Positions 42,961 through 52,480 of a stretch of 60,213 bases of DNA are shown piece by piece. The position numbers and the translations under genes were made by a program. The stretch lies in NCBI GenBank assembly GCA_003219415.1, contig QHOS01000033.1:1-60213 (forward strand). The letters run 5' to 3'. This DNA comes from Verrucomicrobiota bacterium. GTDB taxonomy: Bacteria; Verrucomicrobiota; Verrucomicrobiia; Chthoniobacterales; UBA10450. A model generated the notes under the pieces. That model ran no database searches, was not told the origin of the DNA, and saw nothing but the letters and a program-made list of their open reading frames with translations. Every line of letters starts with the position of its first letter. The first letter of the stretch is position 1.

Positions 42961-43011
42961 TTGTACGCGATTGGCGTTTGCGAACGCGGGCATGGGCACG
43001 AAATTATCGTG

Positions 43012-44136
43012 ATGTCATTCGTCGAAACCCTGGACAATCTGGCTCTGAAGAAATCGGAGCTAGTCAACCGATTCGAGCACCTGATTGCTCCGAAATCGGA
43101 TCGAGAGTTCGAAGCGATGGCGCAAACTTCGCGTGCGCTTACGCTACAGAATTTTGGACGCACGATGCGTCTGTTCGCTCCGCTGTATCTTTCCAACGAA
43201 TGCATTAACAATTGCAGGTATTGCGGTTTCTCGCGCGATAATCCGATCCTTCGCGTCACACTCAATGTCGATGAAGTCGTCGCCGAAGCGCAGCATCTCG
43301 CGCGTCAGGGATTTCGTCAGATTCTGCTTGTCGCGGGCGAGCACCCAAAATTTGCTGGCCGCGACTATCTCGCCGAATGCGTTCGTACGCTCGGTCCTGA
43401 TTTTTCGTCGATCTCGATCGAAGTGGGCCCGATGAAAACGGAGGATTACGTGCCGATCGTGGAAGCGGGCGCGGAAGGGCTCGTGGTTTATCAGGAAACC
43501 TACAATCGCGGGATTTATGCAGAAATGCATACCGCCGGACCGAAACGCGATTTTGATTTTCGGCTCGATTGCGCCGAGCGCGCTTATGCGGCCGGTTTTC
43601 GCAGACTCGGCATCGGCGCGCTGATTGGTTTGTCGCGCTGGCAGGACGAAGCAATCGCGCTGGCAGCGCACTTGGAACATCTGTTCAAACACTGCTGGCA
43701 GGCGCAAATTACTGTGAGCCTGCCGCGTTTGCGTCCCGCGGCCGGCGAATTTCGTCCGCTTTTTTCCATGACTGACCGCGAATTGGCGCAATTAGTTTGC
43801 GCGCTACGCATCACTTTCTCGCAGCTCGGCATTGTGTTGAGCACTCGCGAGTGCGCGCCCCTGCGGGATTCACTGGTGTTAATCGGGGTAACGATGATGA
43901 GTGCCGGCAGTCACACGGAGCCGGGCGGCTACACCCGACGCGGGGGCGCACATTTGCATCGCACGGTACGCGGCCGCATCGTCGCGCCCGAATTCCAAGA
44001 CGGCGAAGATCAACTCGCCACCGGCCAATTTGAGATCAGCGACGAACGTTCCCCAGCGGAAATCGCCGCAATCCTTCGCCGTCGCGGCCTCGAGCCGGTT
44101 TGGAAAGATTGGGACCAGGCCCTTTGCGGAGCGTGA
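43012..44136 (+). CDS. thiH: 2-iminoacetate synthase (radical SAM, thiamine thiazole synthesis)
   Basis: 374 residues. Radical SAM enzyme that cleaves tyrosine to dehydroglycine and p-cresol for the thiazole ring of thiamine. The [4Fe-4S] motif is CINNCRYC (about residues 65-72). Then come ILLVAGEHPKFAG, ISIEVGPMKTEDY, VYQETYNRGIYAEMHTAGPK and the C-terminal VLSTRECAPLRDSL and MMSAGSHTEPGGY, all typical of ThiH. ATG 43012; the frame upstream to 42961 crosses the terminator. Stop overlaps the thiS start. thiG, thiF and a TPP riboswitch are not seen here. Confidence 0.93.
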   Translation: MSFVETLDNLALKKSELVNRFEHLIAPKSDREFEAMAQTSRALTLQNFGRTMRLFAPLYLSNECINNCRYCGFSRDNPILRVTLNVDEVVAEAQHLARQGFRQILLVAGEHPKFAGRDYLAECVRTLGPDFSSISIEVGPMKTEDYVPIVEAGAEGLVVYQETYNRGIYAEMHTAGPKRDFDFRLDCAERAYAAGFRRLGIGALIGLSRWQDEAIALAAHLEHLFKHCWQAQITVSLPRLRPAAGEFRPLFSMTDRELAQLVCALRITFSQLGIVLSTRECAPLRDSLVLIGVTMMSAGSHTEPGGYTRRGGAHLHRTVRGRIVAPEFQDGEDQLATGQFEISDERSPAEIAAILRRRGLEPVWKDWDQALCGA

Positions 44137-44333
44137 CGATTTCACTCAATGGCGAACGTGTTGATGTGCGCGAGGCAAAGACGATCGCGGAGTTAGTCGA
44201 TCGCTATCAATTGCCGCCGCAATCGATTTTGGTCGAGCACAACGGCCTCGCCGTTCATCGACATGAGTGGACGGAACGGTCATTAGCCGAAGGCGACCAT
44301 GTTGAATTGATCCGTGTCGTCGCCGGCGGCTAG
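44133..44333 (+). CDS. thiS: Sulfur carrier protein ThiS
   Basis: 66 residues. Ubiquitin-like sulfur carrier whose C-terminal Gly-Gly (VVAGG) is adenylated by ThiF and then carries sulfur into the thiazole. Beta-grasp landmarks ISLNGERVDVREAKTIAELV and ILVEHNGLAVHRHEW. I use GTG 44133, which gives a GTGA overlap with the thiH stop and a normal N-terminus; a GTG-like start at 44100 would add eleven residues read from the thiH end. Confidence 0.9.
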   Translation: MTISLNGERVDVREAKTIAELVDRYQLPPQSILVEHNGLAVHRHEWTERSLAEGDHVELIRVVAGG

Positions 44334-44357
44334 AGGCTTATTTGGCGATTCTTCTCC

Positions 44358-45758
44358 TCAGATTTGAGCGCTCTTTACTACGACGCGCATTCCGTCGGTC
44401 TGGATGACGGTGACAGGTGTTTGGGGGCCGATGAATTCACCTTCGGTGACAACGTCGACCACGTGATCGGCGAAACGCGCTTTGCCGCTCGGCCGTAAAA
44501 CCGTAACCGAGGTACCTTGCATTCCTGGAGTGAGTGCGAGCGCAGTTGTGAACTGTCGCGGAACGCCGGCGAGCGATGGGCCGGGTGGATTTGAATCCAT
44601 CAAGGCGAATCGCCGGTAAATGCTCGTGCGCGGTAAATAGCGGGCGAGCAGGGCAATGATGATGAACGATCCCACGATCGCGATAAACATGTTAAGCAGC
44701 GGCATCGCGAGCATCTTGCCGGTCGGGAAGAAATTCTGACCCGGATAACGATCGATCATCGTCCACAGCAGCGAAGCGAGCATGAGGAAAACGCCGACAA
44801 CACCAAAAACAATCGTGCTGTGCGCGAAGAAAAGTATCTCGATCAGGACCAGAATCATTCCGAGAATGAACAACGCGACGACTTCCCAGCCGGCGAGGCC
44901 GGCCAGATAATGCCCCAAGAAGAATAGCGCGAAACAAATTGCAGAGATAACCCCCGGCCACGTCACACCAGGAATTTTAAATTCCAGATACGCGCCGAGA
45001 ATTCCTCCTAGCAGCAGCAATGGCGCAAGCGCAGTGATCCAAAACGCGATTTGCTCGAAGCCAGTCGGCTCGATCGTGACTTTGTTTCCTTTTAGGCCGG
45101 CTTTTTTGATCAGATCGCTAACCGAATCGGCGACACCTTCTGCGAGCAATGGTTTGCCGTTGATCCGTTCAGTTGCTTCCTGAGCATTGAGAGTGAGCAC
45201 CGCTCCTTTCGGGTGAACGACGCGGTCGCCAATCTTCACTTCTTTGTCCTTGTTGATGAACGCTTCGGCGACATCCGGATTGTGCCCGTTCTTACTCGCA
45301 GAACCACGGATGAGCGCAGACCAATACGAAATCGCCTTCTCCTTCGCGGTAGCGGGCAAATCCTCGCCGCTCGGGAGGATCGGTGCGGCGGCGCCAATTG
45401 CGCTCACCGGCGCCATGTAAATGCGTTGCGTGGCAATGACGATAAGCGAACCAGCGGACCCGGCATTTGTGTTGATGAATGTGTAGCTCGGGATTTTGGT
45501 TTGATTAAGTGCATTCACGATATCGGTCGCTGTATCGAGGCGGCCGCCGTATGTGTTCATGTCGAAAATGATCGCGGACGCTTCGTTGCTCTCGGCTGTC
45601 TTCACTGCCCGGCGGAGGAACGCAAGGAGCGAAGGGCCCACTTCGCCGCGTAACGGGACAACAACAACATCCCCTTTGTGGATGACTTCACGCGCGTGCG
45701 CGGGTGTTATCGTCGTCAGGCACCAGGTCAGCGCCAAGATCGATAAACTCTTTTTCAT
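44358..45758 (-). CDS. NfeD-family membrane-bound serine protease
   Basis: 466 residues. A signal peptide (SLSILALTWCLTTITPAHA) is followed by a ClpP/SppA-like protease domain: IIFDMNTYGGRLDTATDIVN, FINTNAGSAGSLIVIATQRI with the likely nucleophile Ser in NAGSAGS, and a Lys-containing helix near KEKAISYW. Then come about five membrane helices (about 250-400) and a C-terminal NfeD OB domain (TALALTPGMQGTSVTVLRPS). NfeD-STOMP systems process stomatin-like proteins and maintain membranes. No stomatin gene is next to it. ATG 45758; divergent from dnaG with 77 bases between. Confidence 0.88.
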   Translation of the reverse strand: MKKSLSILALTWCLTTITPAHAREVIHKGDVVVVPLRGEVGPSLLAFLRRAVKTAESNEASAIIFDMNTYGGRLDTATDIVNALNQTKIPSYTFINTNAGSAGSLIVIATQRIYMAPVSAIGAAAPILPSGEDLPATAKEKAISYWSALIRGSASKNGHNPDVAEAFINKDKEVKIGDRVVHPKGAVLTLNAQEATERINGKPLLAEGVADSVSDLIKKAGLKGNKVTIEPTGFEQIAFWITALAPLLLLGGILGAYLEFKIPGVTWPGVISAICFALFFLGHYLAGLAGWEVVALFILGMILVLIEILFFAHSTIVFGVVGVFLMLASLLWTMIDRYPGQNFFPTGKMLAMPLLNMFIAIVGSFIIIALLARYLPRTSIYRRFALMDSNPPGPSLAGVPRQFTTALALTPGMQGTSVTVLRPSGKARFADHVVDVVTEGEFIGPQTPVTVIQTDGMRVVVKSAQI

Positions 45759-45835
45759 CGCTTGGACATAAAGAGGCACTGCGTAAGTTTGGCATCGCTT
45801 CAAAAGGCAAACGAGGCAAAAATAATCAGGCGCGC

Positions 45836-47662
45836 ATGGGAACAATCCCTCCGGAAACGATCGAGCAGATTGCTGCCTCAAACGATATTGTCGAAGTGAT
45901 CGGCTCGTATTTTCCGCTCAAACGCGCCGGAGCAAATTTCAAGGCGCTTTGTCCATTTCATCAGGAGAAAACGCCTTCTTTCATGATCAGCCCGAGCCGG
46001 CAGACCTTTCACTGCTTCGGTTGTGGCGCGGGCGGGAGCGTTTTTCGGTTCGTCATGGACTACGAGCATACCGATTTTCCATCGGCAGTGCGGAAGCTCG
46101 CGGGGCGCGCCGGAATTACAGTGGTAGAGAAGCGCGGCGCGGCGGATGAAGATCGACGATATGAGGCGCGCCGGACACTGCTGAAATTGCACGCCGACGC
46201 GGCCGAATGGTTTCATGAGAACCTGTTGAAAAGAGATGTCGGGGAACCAGCGCGAAAATATCTAAAACAGCGCGGGATTACGGCGGAAATCGCCAAAAAT
46301 TGGCAGCTTGGCTACGCCGCCGACGAATGGGACGCGTTTGGCAGCTGGGCACGCGCGCAGGGCTACCATACTCGGGACCTCATTACGAGTGGCCTCTCAA
46401 AAACAAGAGATAATACAGAGAGCGGGCCGGTTGAGAGCTCAAGTGCATACGATCGCTTTCGCGGCAGGATCATGTTTCCGATTTGCAACGATGTCGGCGA
46501 AGTGATCGCATTCAGCGGCCGCCTTTTGAAAGATGCGGAGGGCGCGGCGAAATATTTAAATTCGCCTGAGACGCCGCTTTTCCGAAAAGGCAGCGTGCTT
46601 TTTGGTCTGCACAAAACCAAGCGCGCGCTGATCGAGGCGAACTGCGCCATTGTGTGTGAAGGCCAGCTGGATTTGATAAGTTTATTTGAAGCGGGAATCA
46701 CGAACGTCGTCGCGCCGCAAGGAACCGCGTTCACAGAGAATCAGGCGCGGGTTCTGAAACGCTTCGTAAATGAAGTCGTTCTTTGCTTCGACGCTGACGC
46801 AGCCGGTCAGAAGGCTGCGGAGCGTTCGCTCGATGCGCTGCTCCAGAATGACTTGATCGTGCGCGTGGCAGAAATCCCGGCGGGCGAAGATCCCGACTCG
46901 CTAGTTCGGCGCGAAGGAAAAGAGGCATTTGAAAGCCGCGTCGCTCGTGCGCGTGATTTTTTCGACTACTGGATCGAGCGTGAGGCCGCCAGTGTCGATC
47001 TGGCTTCCCTCGGGGCCAAGATGCAGTTAGCCAGAAGCCTGGCTGGAACCGTCTCGCGTGTGCGCGACCCACTCATGCGTGGGGAGGTTGCGAGCAAAGT
47101 TAGCGCACGCCTCGGTGTCGCCGCTCAAGATTTTCAGGCGCTATTGCCCAAGCAGAGAAGCGAATTGCTTCGGTCAAACGAGCGATCCGAGGCGGACGGC
47201 GTTGGTGGACCCGCGCCGCCACCGCGGCACGACATTGCCATGCTTTGTCTTCTGGCGTTACGAGACGAAGAAGCGCGAGAATTTCTTCGCGAACAAAATT
47301 GGCGCGAGATTCTCGCCCAGGTAGCGGATGGAGAAATTCTTGTTCGCATTCTCACAAGCGACCTGCGTCCGGACGACGCGGCCTCACTCAACACCTTCAT
47401 GGTCACGCTTTCCCCGCCGGAGGAGCGATTAGTCTCTTCGTGGCTACTGCAAAAGGCGCCGCCCAATGCTGCGGCGATGGTCGAAAAATGGTGGCTCGGC
47501 ATTCGCCAGGCTGTCTTACGCCGCCAACTTGACGTCGCTGCAAACCAAATCAAACTTCCTAACCTGAGCACCGGAGAAATCGTAAATTTGCAGAAACAAA
47601 TCCTTGACCTGCAGGAACAGCTCCACGAGCTTTCCCGGCCTGCCGGCCCGGGCGACAATTAG
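45836..47662 (+). CDS. dnaG: DNA primase
   Basis: 608 residues. Makes RNA primers at the replication fork. CHC2 zinc finger near the start ([11 protein letters not shown] ... [10 protein letters not shown]), then the catalytic core and TOPRIM domain with [28 protein letters not shown] and [17 protein letters not shown], and a C-terminal helical helicase-binding part. I use ATG 45836 ([20 protein letters not shown]), which fits the family start; the open frame further upstream is not homologous. Followed directly by rpoD, as in the macromolecular-synthesis operon, but rpsU does not precede it. Confidence 0.95.
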   Translation: MGTIPPETIEQIAASNDIVEVIGSYFPLKRAGANFKALCPFHQEKTPSFMISPSRQTFHCFGCGAGGSVFRFVMDYEHTDFPSAVRKLAGRAGITVVEKRGAADEDRRYEARRTLLKLHADAAEWFHENLLKRDVGEPARKYLKQRGITAEIAKNWQLGYAADEWDAFGSWARAQGYHTRDLITSGLSKTRDNTESGPVESSSAYDRFRGRIMFPICNDVGEVIAFSGRLLKDAEGAAKYLNSPETPLFRKGSVLFGLHKTKRALIEANCAIVCEGQLDLISLFEAGITNVVAPQGTAFTENQARVLKRFVNEVVLCFDADAAGQKAAERSLDALLQNDLIVRVAEIPAGEDPDSLVRREGKEAFESRVARARDFFDYWIEREAASVDLASLGAKMQLARSLAGTVSRVRDPLMRGEVASKVSARLGVAAQDFQALLPKQRSELLRSNERSEADGVGGPAPPPRHDIAMLCLLALRDEEAREFLREQNWREILAQVADGEILVRILTSDLRPDDAASLNTFMVTLSPPEERLVSSWLLQKAPPNAAAMVEKWWLGIRQAVLRRQLDVAANQIKLPNLSTGEIVNLQKQILDLQEQLHELSRPAGPGDN

Positions 47663-47678
47663 TTGTCGATCTACTGCC

Positions 47679-49574
47679 GTGCGGCGAGTCGAACGTCTTA
47701 GTCAAATCAGTAATCCCATCATCTTGGCCAGGCATTCGAAACACACGGGAGGCAGCCGGCAGTCGTCGGCGAAACGGGTTAAACAGACCCAGCGCCGAAG
47801 TTCATCAAAAAGGCCTGTTGCTCTTCGACTTCGCCGGAAGCTTAAGAAACAACCACGAATCGCTGCAGTCAAAGCCAAGCGCGGACGCACCTCGCCACAA
47901 CACCAGAACGGATCGCTACCGGAGCCGCGAGAGCAAATGGCAGCGTCCCGGTTATACTCGGCGATTGAATTACAGAGCCGCATTCGCGAACTGATCAAAC
48001 TCGCGAAAGAACAAGGCTATCTCACGTTTGACGACTTAAACGAGGCGTTGCCTGAGGGAATCACTGACGCCGATGAATTGGACCTCATTCTCACGCGGCT
48101 GCGTCGCCTGGAGATCGACATCATTGAAGCGTCGGAAGTCGATCGCTACAAGGACGGGAAAAAAGATACAGAGGAGGAGTTAGAAGAGGAAGAGAGGCCC
48201 GAAGCCAAGGTTGATATCCTGGACGACCCGGTACGGATGTATCTCAGACAGATGGGCCAGGTCCCGCTTCTGACCCGGGAACAGGAAGTAGAAATATCCA
48301 AACGGATCGAGGAAGCCGAAGACATGGTGCTGAAGCACATCAATCGCTTCGGTTTTATTGCACAGGCCCACTTGGACCTCGCCACGAAGCTGATCGAGGG
48401 CAGGGAACGGTTCGATCGGGTGATTCTCGACAAGAAAATCGAGAGCCGGGAAAGGTATATGAAAAATCTCCCGCGCCTCTGCAAACAGGTGGAACAATTA
48501 AGCGCATCGATCACCCGGCAGTTTTGCGAGGTCTCGCGCAATTCCTTAAAAAAGCGACCGCCGAAGCTCCGGGCATTGCAAAGAATGATGACTTCTTTGC
48601 AACGGCTTTATCCTCTTTTTTACCTCAAGCAGAAAGTCACGGAGGAATTTGTGCACCTGGCGGATGACGCGCATCACACCTCGCTTTACCTGCAAACCGA
48701 GCTGGCCAAAAATCCTCGCAGTAAGAAACGGCGATTGCAGCTTCAGACCAACACCCGCGAGCTCGAAAAGGGGCTGTGGTTCCCGCTTGCCGAATATGCG
48801 AAAGAATACCAGACGCTTAAGGGTTGGATGCGCCAGGCATTCAAGGCCAAAACCGAAATGGTGGAAGCCAACCTGCGTCTCGTTATCTCGATCGCAAAAA
48901 AATACACCAATCGCGGCCTATCCTTTCTTGACCTGATCCAGGAAGGAAATATGGGGTTGATGAAGGCGGTCGAGAAATTCGAGTATCGGCGCGGGTACAA
49001 GTTTTCCACCTACGCGACGTGGTGGATTCGCCAGGCCATCACCCGCTCGATTGCCGACCAAGCCCGCACGATTCGCATCCCGGTCCACATGATTGAGACG
49101 ATCAATAAGCTCATGCGTGTGCAGAAACAGCTGGTGCAGGAATACGGGCGCGAACCATCGCCAGAGGAAGTGGCCGAAGAAGTGCTCCTGCCAGTAGATC
49201 GCGTGCGGTCAGTTCTTAAGATGGCGCAACAACCAATCTCTCTCCAGTCTCCGGTGGGCGAGAGCGAAGAAACAAATTTTGGGGATTTTATCGAGGACAG
49301 GGGCGCCGAAAACCCAAGCGACATGACTGCGATTGTGTTGTTGAAAGAAAAAATTAAGGACGTGCTGGAAACCCTGACCGATCGTGAAAGGCAAGTCCTC
49401 GAGCAGCGATTCGGGCTGGTCGATGGCTACAGCCGAACCTTGGAAGAAGTAGGCCGGCAGTTTCAGGTCACCCGCGAGCGCATCCGCCAGATCGAAGCAA
49501 AGGCATTGCGCAAAATGCGGCATCCAACTCGTATTCGGCAACTCGAAGGCTTCCTTGAAGCTCCCGGCCTCTGA
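47679..49574 (+). CDS. rpoD: Housekeeping sigma-70 factor RpoD
   Basis: About 631 residues from GTG 47679, or 545 from ATG 47937. The first 85 residues of the longer form are Lys/Arg/Ser-rich, a type of extension seen in some RpoD proteins. Region 1.1 begins near [20 protein letters not shown]. Regions 2-4 are intact: region 1.2/2.1 [18 protein letters not shown], region 2.4 [20 protein letters not shown], region 3 [14 protein letters not shown] and region 4.2 [21 protein letters not shown] non-conserved insert separates 1.2 and 2. The start is uncertain because neither codon has a good ribosome site. Directly downstream of dnaG. Confidence 0.93.
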   Translation: MRRVERLSQISNPIILARHSKHTGGSRQSSAKRVKQTQRRSSSKRPVALRLRRKLKKQPRIAAVKAKRGRTSPQHQNGSLPEPREQMAASRLYSAIELQSRIRELIKLAKEQGYLTFDDLNEALPEGITDADELDLILTRLRRLEIDIIEASEVDRYKDGKKDTEEELEEEERPEAKVDILDDPVRMYLRQMGQVPLLTREQEVEISKRIEEAEDMVLKHINRFGFIAQAHLDLATKLIEGRERFDRVILDKKIESRERYMKNLPRLCKQVEQLSASITRQFCEVSRNSLKKRPPKLRALQRMMTSLQRLYPLFYLKQKVTEEFVHLADDAHHTSLYLQTELAKNPRSKKRRLQLQTNTRELEKGLWFPLAEYAKEYQTLKGWMRQAFKAKTEMVEANLRLVISIAKKYTNRGLSFLDLIQEGNMGLMKAVEKFEYRRGYKFSTYATWWIRQAITRSIADQARTIRIPVHMIETINKLMRVQKQLVQEYGREPSPEEVAEEVLLPVDRVRSVLKMAQQPISLQSPVGESEETNFGDFIEDRGAENPSDMTAIVLLKEKIKDVLETLTDRERQVLEQRFGLVDGYSRTLEEVGRQFQVTRERIRQIEAKALRKMRHPTRIRQLEGFLEAPGL

Positions 49575-49634
49575 ATATGGTTGCCATTCGAGCGCAACTT
49601 CCATCTCTGCAGATAGTTCAATTGACTGGAGACT

Positions 49635-49988
49635 ATGGATCGTGAAGATGACAAGGAATTGTGGGATACGCTCGGTCGCATTCCCGAGCCGAAGCTGTCG
49701 CCGTTTTTTGCCCGGAACGTGGTGAGGAGCGTTCGTCAGGAGGCAACTCCTTTCGAGCGGGCGCGAAGCTGGTTCAGTTTGCGGAGACTTGTTGCGGCGT
49801 CCGCTGCGGCAGTCGTCGTGATCGGCCTGGCCATCGCCACGCATCATCCAGTCTCGCAGACGCCCGCTGTAAATGATTCAGACGTGGTGGCAAAAATCGA
49901 TCCACAAGATTATGACGTCGTGGCCGATCTGGATGAATTGATCGCCTGGGATGAAAATAGCGTGTGGGAGGACAAGCCAACTTTGTAA
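49635..49988 (+). CDS. Small single-span membrane protein behind rpoD
   Basis: 117 residues. A cytosolic N-terminal part (REDDKELWDTLGRIPEPKLS, then PFFARNVVRSVRQEATPF), one membrane helix (LVAASAAAVVVIGLAIATHH, about residues 52-72) and a short acidic outer tail rich in Asp. This layout is like the small anti-sigma-like partners found next to ECF sigma factors in Verrucomicrobiota, but no zinc-binding anti-sigma motif is present. It overlaps the next gene by 38 bases, so they are translated together. The function as a regulator is inferred from position only. Confidence 0.72.
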   Translation: MDREDDKELWDTLGRIPEPKLSPFFARNVVRSVRQEATPFERARSWFSLRRLVAASAAAVVVIGLAIATHHPVSQTPAVNDSDVVAKIDPQDYDVVADLDELIAWDENSVWEDKPTL

Positions 49989-50496
49989 GTTAGTCGTTGC
50001 TTTGTCGGTCTTCGCTTTGTCTTGCGGCGCCGCACAAGCGCAACCACAATCACATCGGCCGATTGGGCGACCTCCCGTCGGAGCTCCCCATGGGCGTCCG
50101 CCATCCCAGAACATACGTGAGCGGTGGCAGGCGATGCCCCCGGGGGCTCGCCAAAACTTTCAACGCAACGCCGAGCGTTGGCTGCGCATGAGTCCGGAAG
50201 AGCGTAACGTAATGCGCCAGCGAGAGAATCTGCGCCGGGAAACCATCAGGCGCGAGACCGAGGCAGCCGTTCGTGACTCCGGCCTGCGTTTGAGCCCGCA
50301 GGAACGTGCTCAGTTTGAATCGCGCTACATTCAGGAGCGCCGAAGAGTGGAACAAACGTTGCGTCAGCAAATTGAAGCTGAACGACAACAGCAGCTGCCG
50401 GCGCTGATTCAACAGCTGAAGAAAGAATTCCAGATTGACCAGCCAACCAAAGGGCCGGCGGCAAAACCGGTAGAGTCGCCCAAATCAAAGAAGTAA
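49951..50496 (+). CDS. DUF3106-domain secreted protein
   Basis: 181 residues. Signal peptide (LCKLVVALSVFALSCGAAQA), a Pro/His/Gly-rich linker, then a DUF3106 region: IRERWQAMPPGARQNFQRNA, ERWLRMSPEERNVMRQREN, two units of the repeated W/F-x-x-M-x-P-E-x-R pattern, followed by a Glu/Arg/Gln-rich helix (about 100-165). The pattern resembles the periplasmic sensors of the CpxP/Spy-like LTxxQ group, without their motif. The ATG at 49951 lies inside the preceding gene. The pair with a small membrane protein suggests a membrane-sensing couple, which is a guess. Confidence 0.8.
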   Translation: MKIACGRTSQLCKLVVALSVFALSCGAAQAQPQSHRPIGRPPVGAPHGRPPSQNIRERWQAMPPGARQNFQRNAERWLRMSPEERNVMRQRENLRRETIRRETEAAVRDSGLRLSPQERAQFESRYIQERRRVEQTLRQQIEAERQQQLPALIQQLKKEFQIDQPTKGPAAKPVESPKSKK

Positions 50497-50599
50497 CGAT
50501 TCACGCCTTATGCCTTGGTAAAGACGTTCCTGGAAAAAGAAACTGGCCCGAGATCGCTCTCGAGCCAGCTCGATCTGGATTTCTAGGCTCTACGTCAAC

Positions 50600-50848
50600 T
50601 TAGCGCCGATAGTAGTGATGATGCCGGTAGTGACGATAGTAACGATGCCCGCCGTACCAATAATTGGGTCTATAGTAGGATCCGTAGTACGGCCGGTAAT
50701 AGCGGTACGGGTAATAGTACCGGGATGGATAATACCCGTAGTAGCCCGGCCCGAACCCAACCGAGAAGTACACTTGCGCATCGGAACGCGGGACTGAAGC
50801 GAATACTAATCCCCCTGCCACCAGTGTAATTAAGAGAAGTTTCCTCAT
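50600..50848 (-). CDS. Tyr/Arg/His-rich small secreted protein
   Basis: 82 residues. Signal peptide (RKLLLITLVAGGLVFASVPR, cleaved near residue 24), then a mature part made almost only of Tyr, Arg, His, Gly and Pro, with PYRYYRPYYGSYYRPNYWYG and a final HYRHHHYYRR. Strong ribosome site GGGAGG 9 bases before ATG 50848, so it is expressed. Low complexity, probably unfolded; metal binding by the His/Tyr tail or a surface role is possible. No known family recognised. Confidence 0.75.
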   Translation of the reverse strand: MRKLLLITLVAGGLVFASVPRSDAQVYFSVGFGPGYYGYYPSRYYYPYRYYRPYYGSYYRPNYWYGGHRYYRHYRHHHYYRR

Positions 50849-50899
50849 TGTTTTACCTCCCAGTAATTAAACAGAAGATGAAAAGAAAAGTTTTCCGGT

Positions 50900-51931
50900 T
50901 TATTCGGATGGACGAACCTCCGGATAACCTATGATGCAAACGCTTTGGCCAATCTGTTCATAAGAAATGCGCTGAAGACGCAGGGCACTCGCAGTCGTTT
51001 CGGCGCCGCGACCCGGGAACGCGATTATCGGACCTGCGGTAAGGATCGGACCCAAATAGAGATGCACTTTATCAATGACGCGTGCATCGAGGGCCTGACT
51101 AAAAACTTCGCCGCCGCCCTCGATCAACACGCTCGTGACCCCGCGTTCGCCCAGATTTTTCAGTACAGCCGCAAGAGACTTGCGTCTATAAATTAGCGTT
51201 CGCGAAGCATGCCGATCGGAAAATAGATGAGCATGCTGCGGCAGGTTTCCTGAGCGACTTAATACGACGCGGTGCGGTTGCCGCGCGCTGGGAACGCCGC
51301 GCACCGTCAGTCGTGGGTTGTCCGTCCGGACTGTTTGAGCTCCAACCAATATCGCGTCCGCCGTGGCGCGAAGCTGATGCGCGTGACGGCGGGCGGAATG
51401 TCCTGTGATCCAACGAGACTCACCAGCGGGTCGCGTTAATCGACCATCGAGCGACATCCCGCACTTACCGATAACAAAAGGGCGCCCTGTAACGATCCAC
51501 TTGTTGAACGCCTCGTTAATTTGCGCGCAGTCATCGGCCAAAACGCCGTTTCGTACTGTGACCCCCGCATTTCGCAATTTCACAATCCCTTTGCCGGAGT
51601 GACGCGGATTTACGTCAATCGCGCCGACAACCACGTTTCTGACTCCCGCCTGAAGTATCGCATCTGCGCACGGAGCAGTGCGTCCTTCTGTGGAGCACGG
51701 TTCCAGAGTAACGTAAAGCGTAGCGCGCGCAGGCACAGCCCCGGGGAAATTGCGGAGGCATTCAACCTCAGCGTGGTCGCGGCCGGCTCGCCGATGATGT
51801 CCTCTCGCCACGATCCGGTTGCCGACGACGAGAACCGCTCCAACCGCGGGATTAGGGCTAGTCTGACCAAGCCCCTTCTTTGCCTCGTTGAGTGCAGCGC
51901 GCATGAACTTTTCGTCTCGTCCTCTATCCAT
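50900..51931 (-). CDS. ribD: Bifunctional riboflavin deaminase/reductase RibD
   Basis: 343 residues. The N-terminal deaminase has the zinc site HAEVECLRNF and PCSTEGRTAPC, converting the diaminopyrimidine; the C-terminal reductase domain (from about residue 145: RPFVIGKCGMSLDGRLTRPA) uses NADPH, with SVLIEGGGEVFSQALDARVI. Together they perform steps two and three of riboflavin synthesis. ATG 51931; the frame open to 52000 has no match. No FMN riboswitch is visible upstream. Other rib genes are not in the window. Confidence 0.94.
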   Translation of the reverse strand: MDRGRDEKFMRAALNEAKKGLGQTSPNPAVGAVLVVGNRIVARGHHRRAGRDHAEVECLRNFPGAVPARATLYVTLEPCSTEGRTAPCADAILQAGVRNVVVGAIDVNPRHSGKGIVKLRNAGVTVRNGVLADDCAQINEAFNKWIVTGRPFVIGKCGMSLDGRLTRPAGESRWITGHSARRHAHQLRATADAILVGAQTVRTDNPRLTVRGVPSARQPHRVVLSRSGNLPQHAHLFSDRHASRTLIYRRKSLAAVLKNLGERGVTSVLIEGGGEVFSQALDARVIDKVHLYLGPILTAGPIIAFPGRGAETTASALRLQRISYEQIGQSVCIIGYPEVRPSE

Positions 51932-52055
51932 TGCTTCGAGACATCCATAATTGTTCTTGCCTATTGAGGCAACGGGGTGAACCAAACACTCACTGATCAT
52001 GTTGTGCTCGGAACTTCAAAGAAGCCTTTTCGCGTGCTGAAACACTCGGCTAATT

Positions 52056-52129
52056 CGTGCCTGGAGGGATTCGAACCCCCAACCTTCTGATCCGAAGTCA
52101 GAAGCTCTATCCAGTTGAGCTACAGGCAC
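52056..52129 (-). tRNA. tRNA-Arg, anticodon UCG
   Basis: 74-nt cloverleaf. Acceptor arms GTGCCTG and CAGGCAC pair (52123-52129 with 52057-52063), with G as discriminator at 52056. The D arm TAGCTCAACTGGATAGAGC, the anticodon stem TCTGA/TCAGA with loop CTTCGGA, and the T arm GGGGG-TTCGAAT-CCCTC are all normal. The anticodon is TCG, reading CGA. No CCA is encoded. It lies head-to-tail with tRNA-His. Confidence 0.96.
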
Positions 52130-52211
52130 AATGGGAAAGTGGTTAGTAATTTGTGAGAAGTGACCAGGGGCAGACCTAACCTCTCACTTTTCACTAATCT
52201 CTTTAAATCTG

Positions 52212-52284
52212 GGTGGCCGACGGGACTCGAACCCGCAACAACCAGAACCACAATCTGGGGCTCTACCATTGAGCTACGGCCACC
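52212..52284 (-). tRNA. tRNA-His, anticodon GUG
   Basis: Acceptor arms GTGGCCG (52277-52283) and CGGCCAC (52213-52219) pair. Anticodon stem CCAGA/TCTGG with loop TTGTGGT, anticodon GTG. T arm with GCGGGTTCGAGTCCCGT. The hallmark G-1:C73 pair of tRNA-His is encoded (52284 and 52212). No CCA is encoded. Confidence 0.95.
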
Positions 52285-52480
52285 AACAGTAACGCAGAAC
52301 GAGATTTTAAGATTCGAATCTCCATTTGCAAACCCGGTGTCTGTCTGGTTGTCAGTTTGGACAGTGGCCTTTTTCTCCTTTCGCGGTGGCAGGGAGAAAG
52401 GACAAAGGAGGACAGACTTTTAACATTTGCCAAACAAAGGACTCGACTTTCCCAAGTCATTCCCCTAATTCTCGACGCCG

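Noticed and set aside
51931-52055. FMN riboswitch before ribD
   Set aside because: The 125 bases upstream lack the conserved RFN-element stems that I could recognise.
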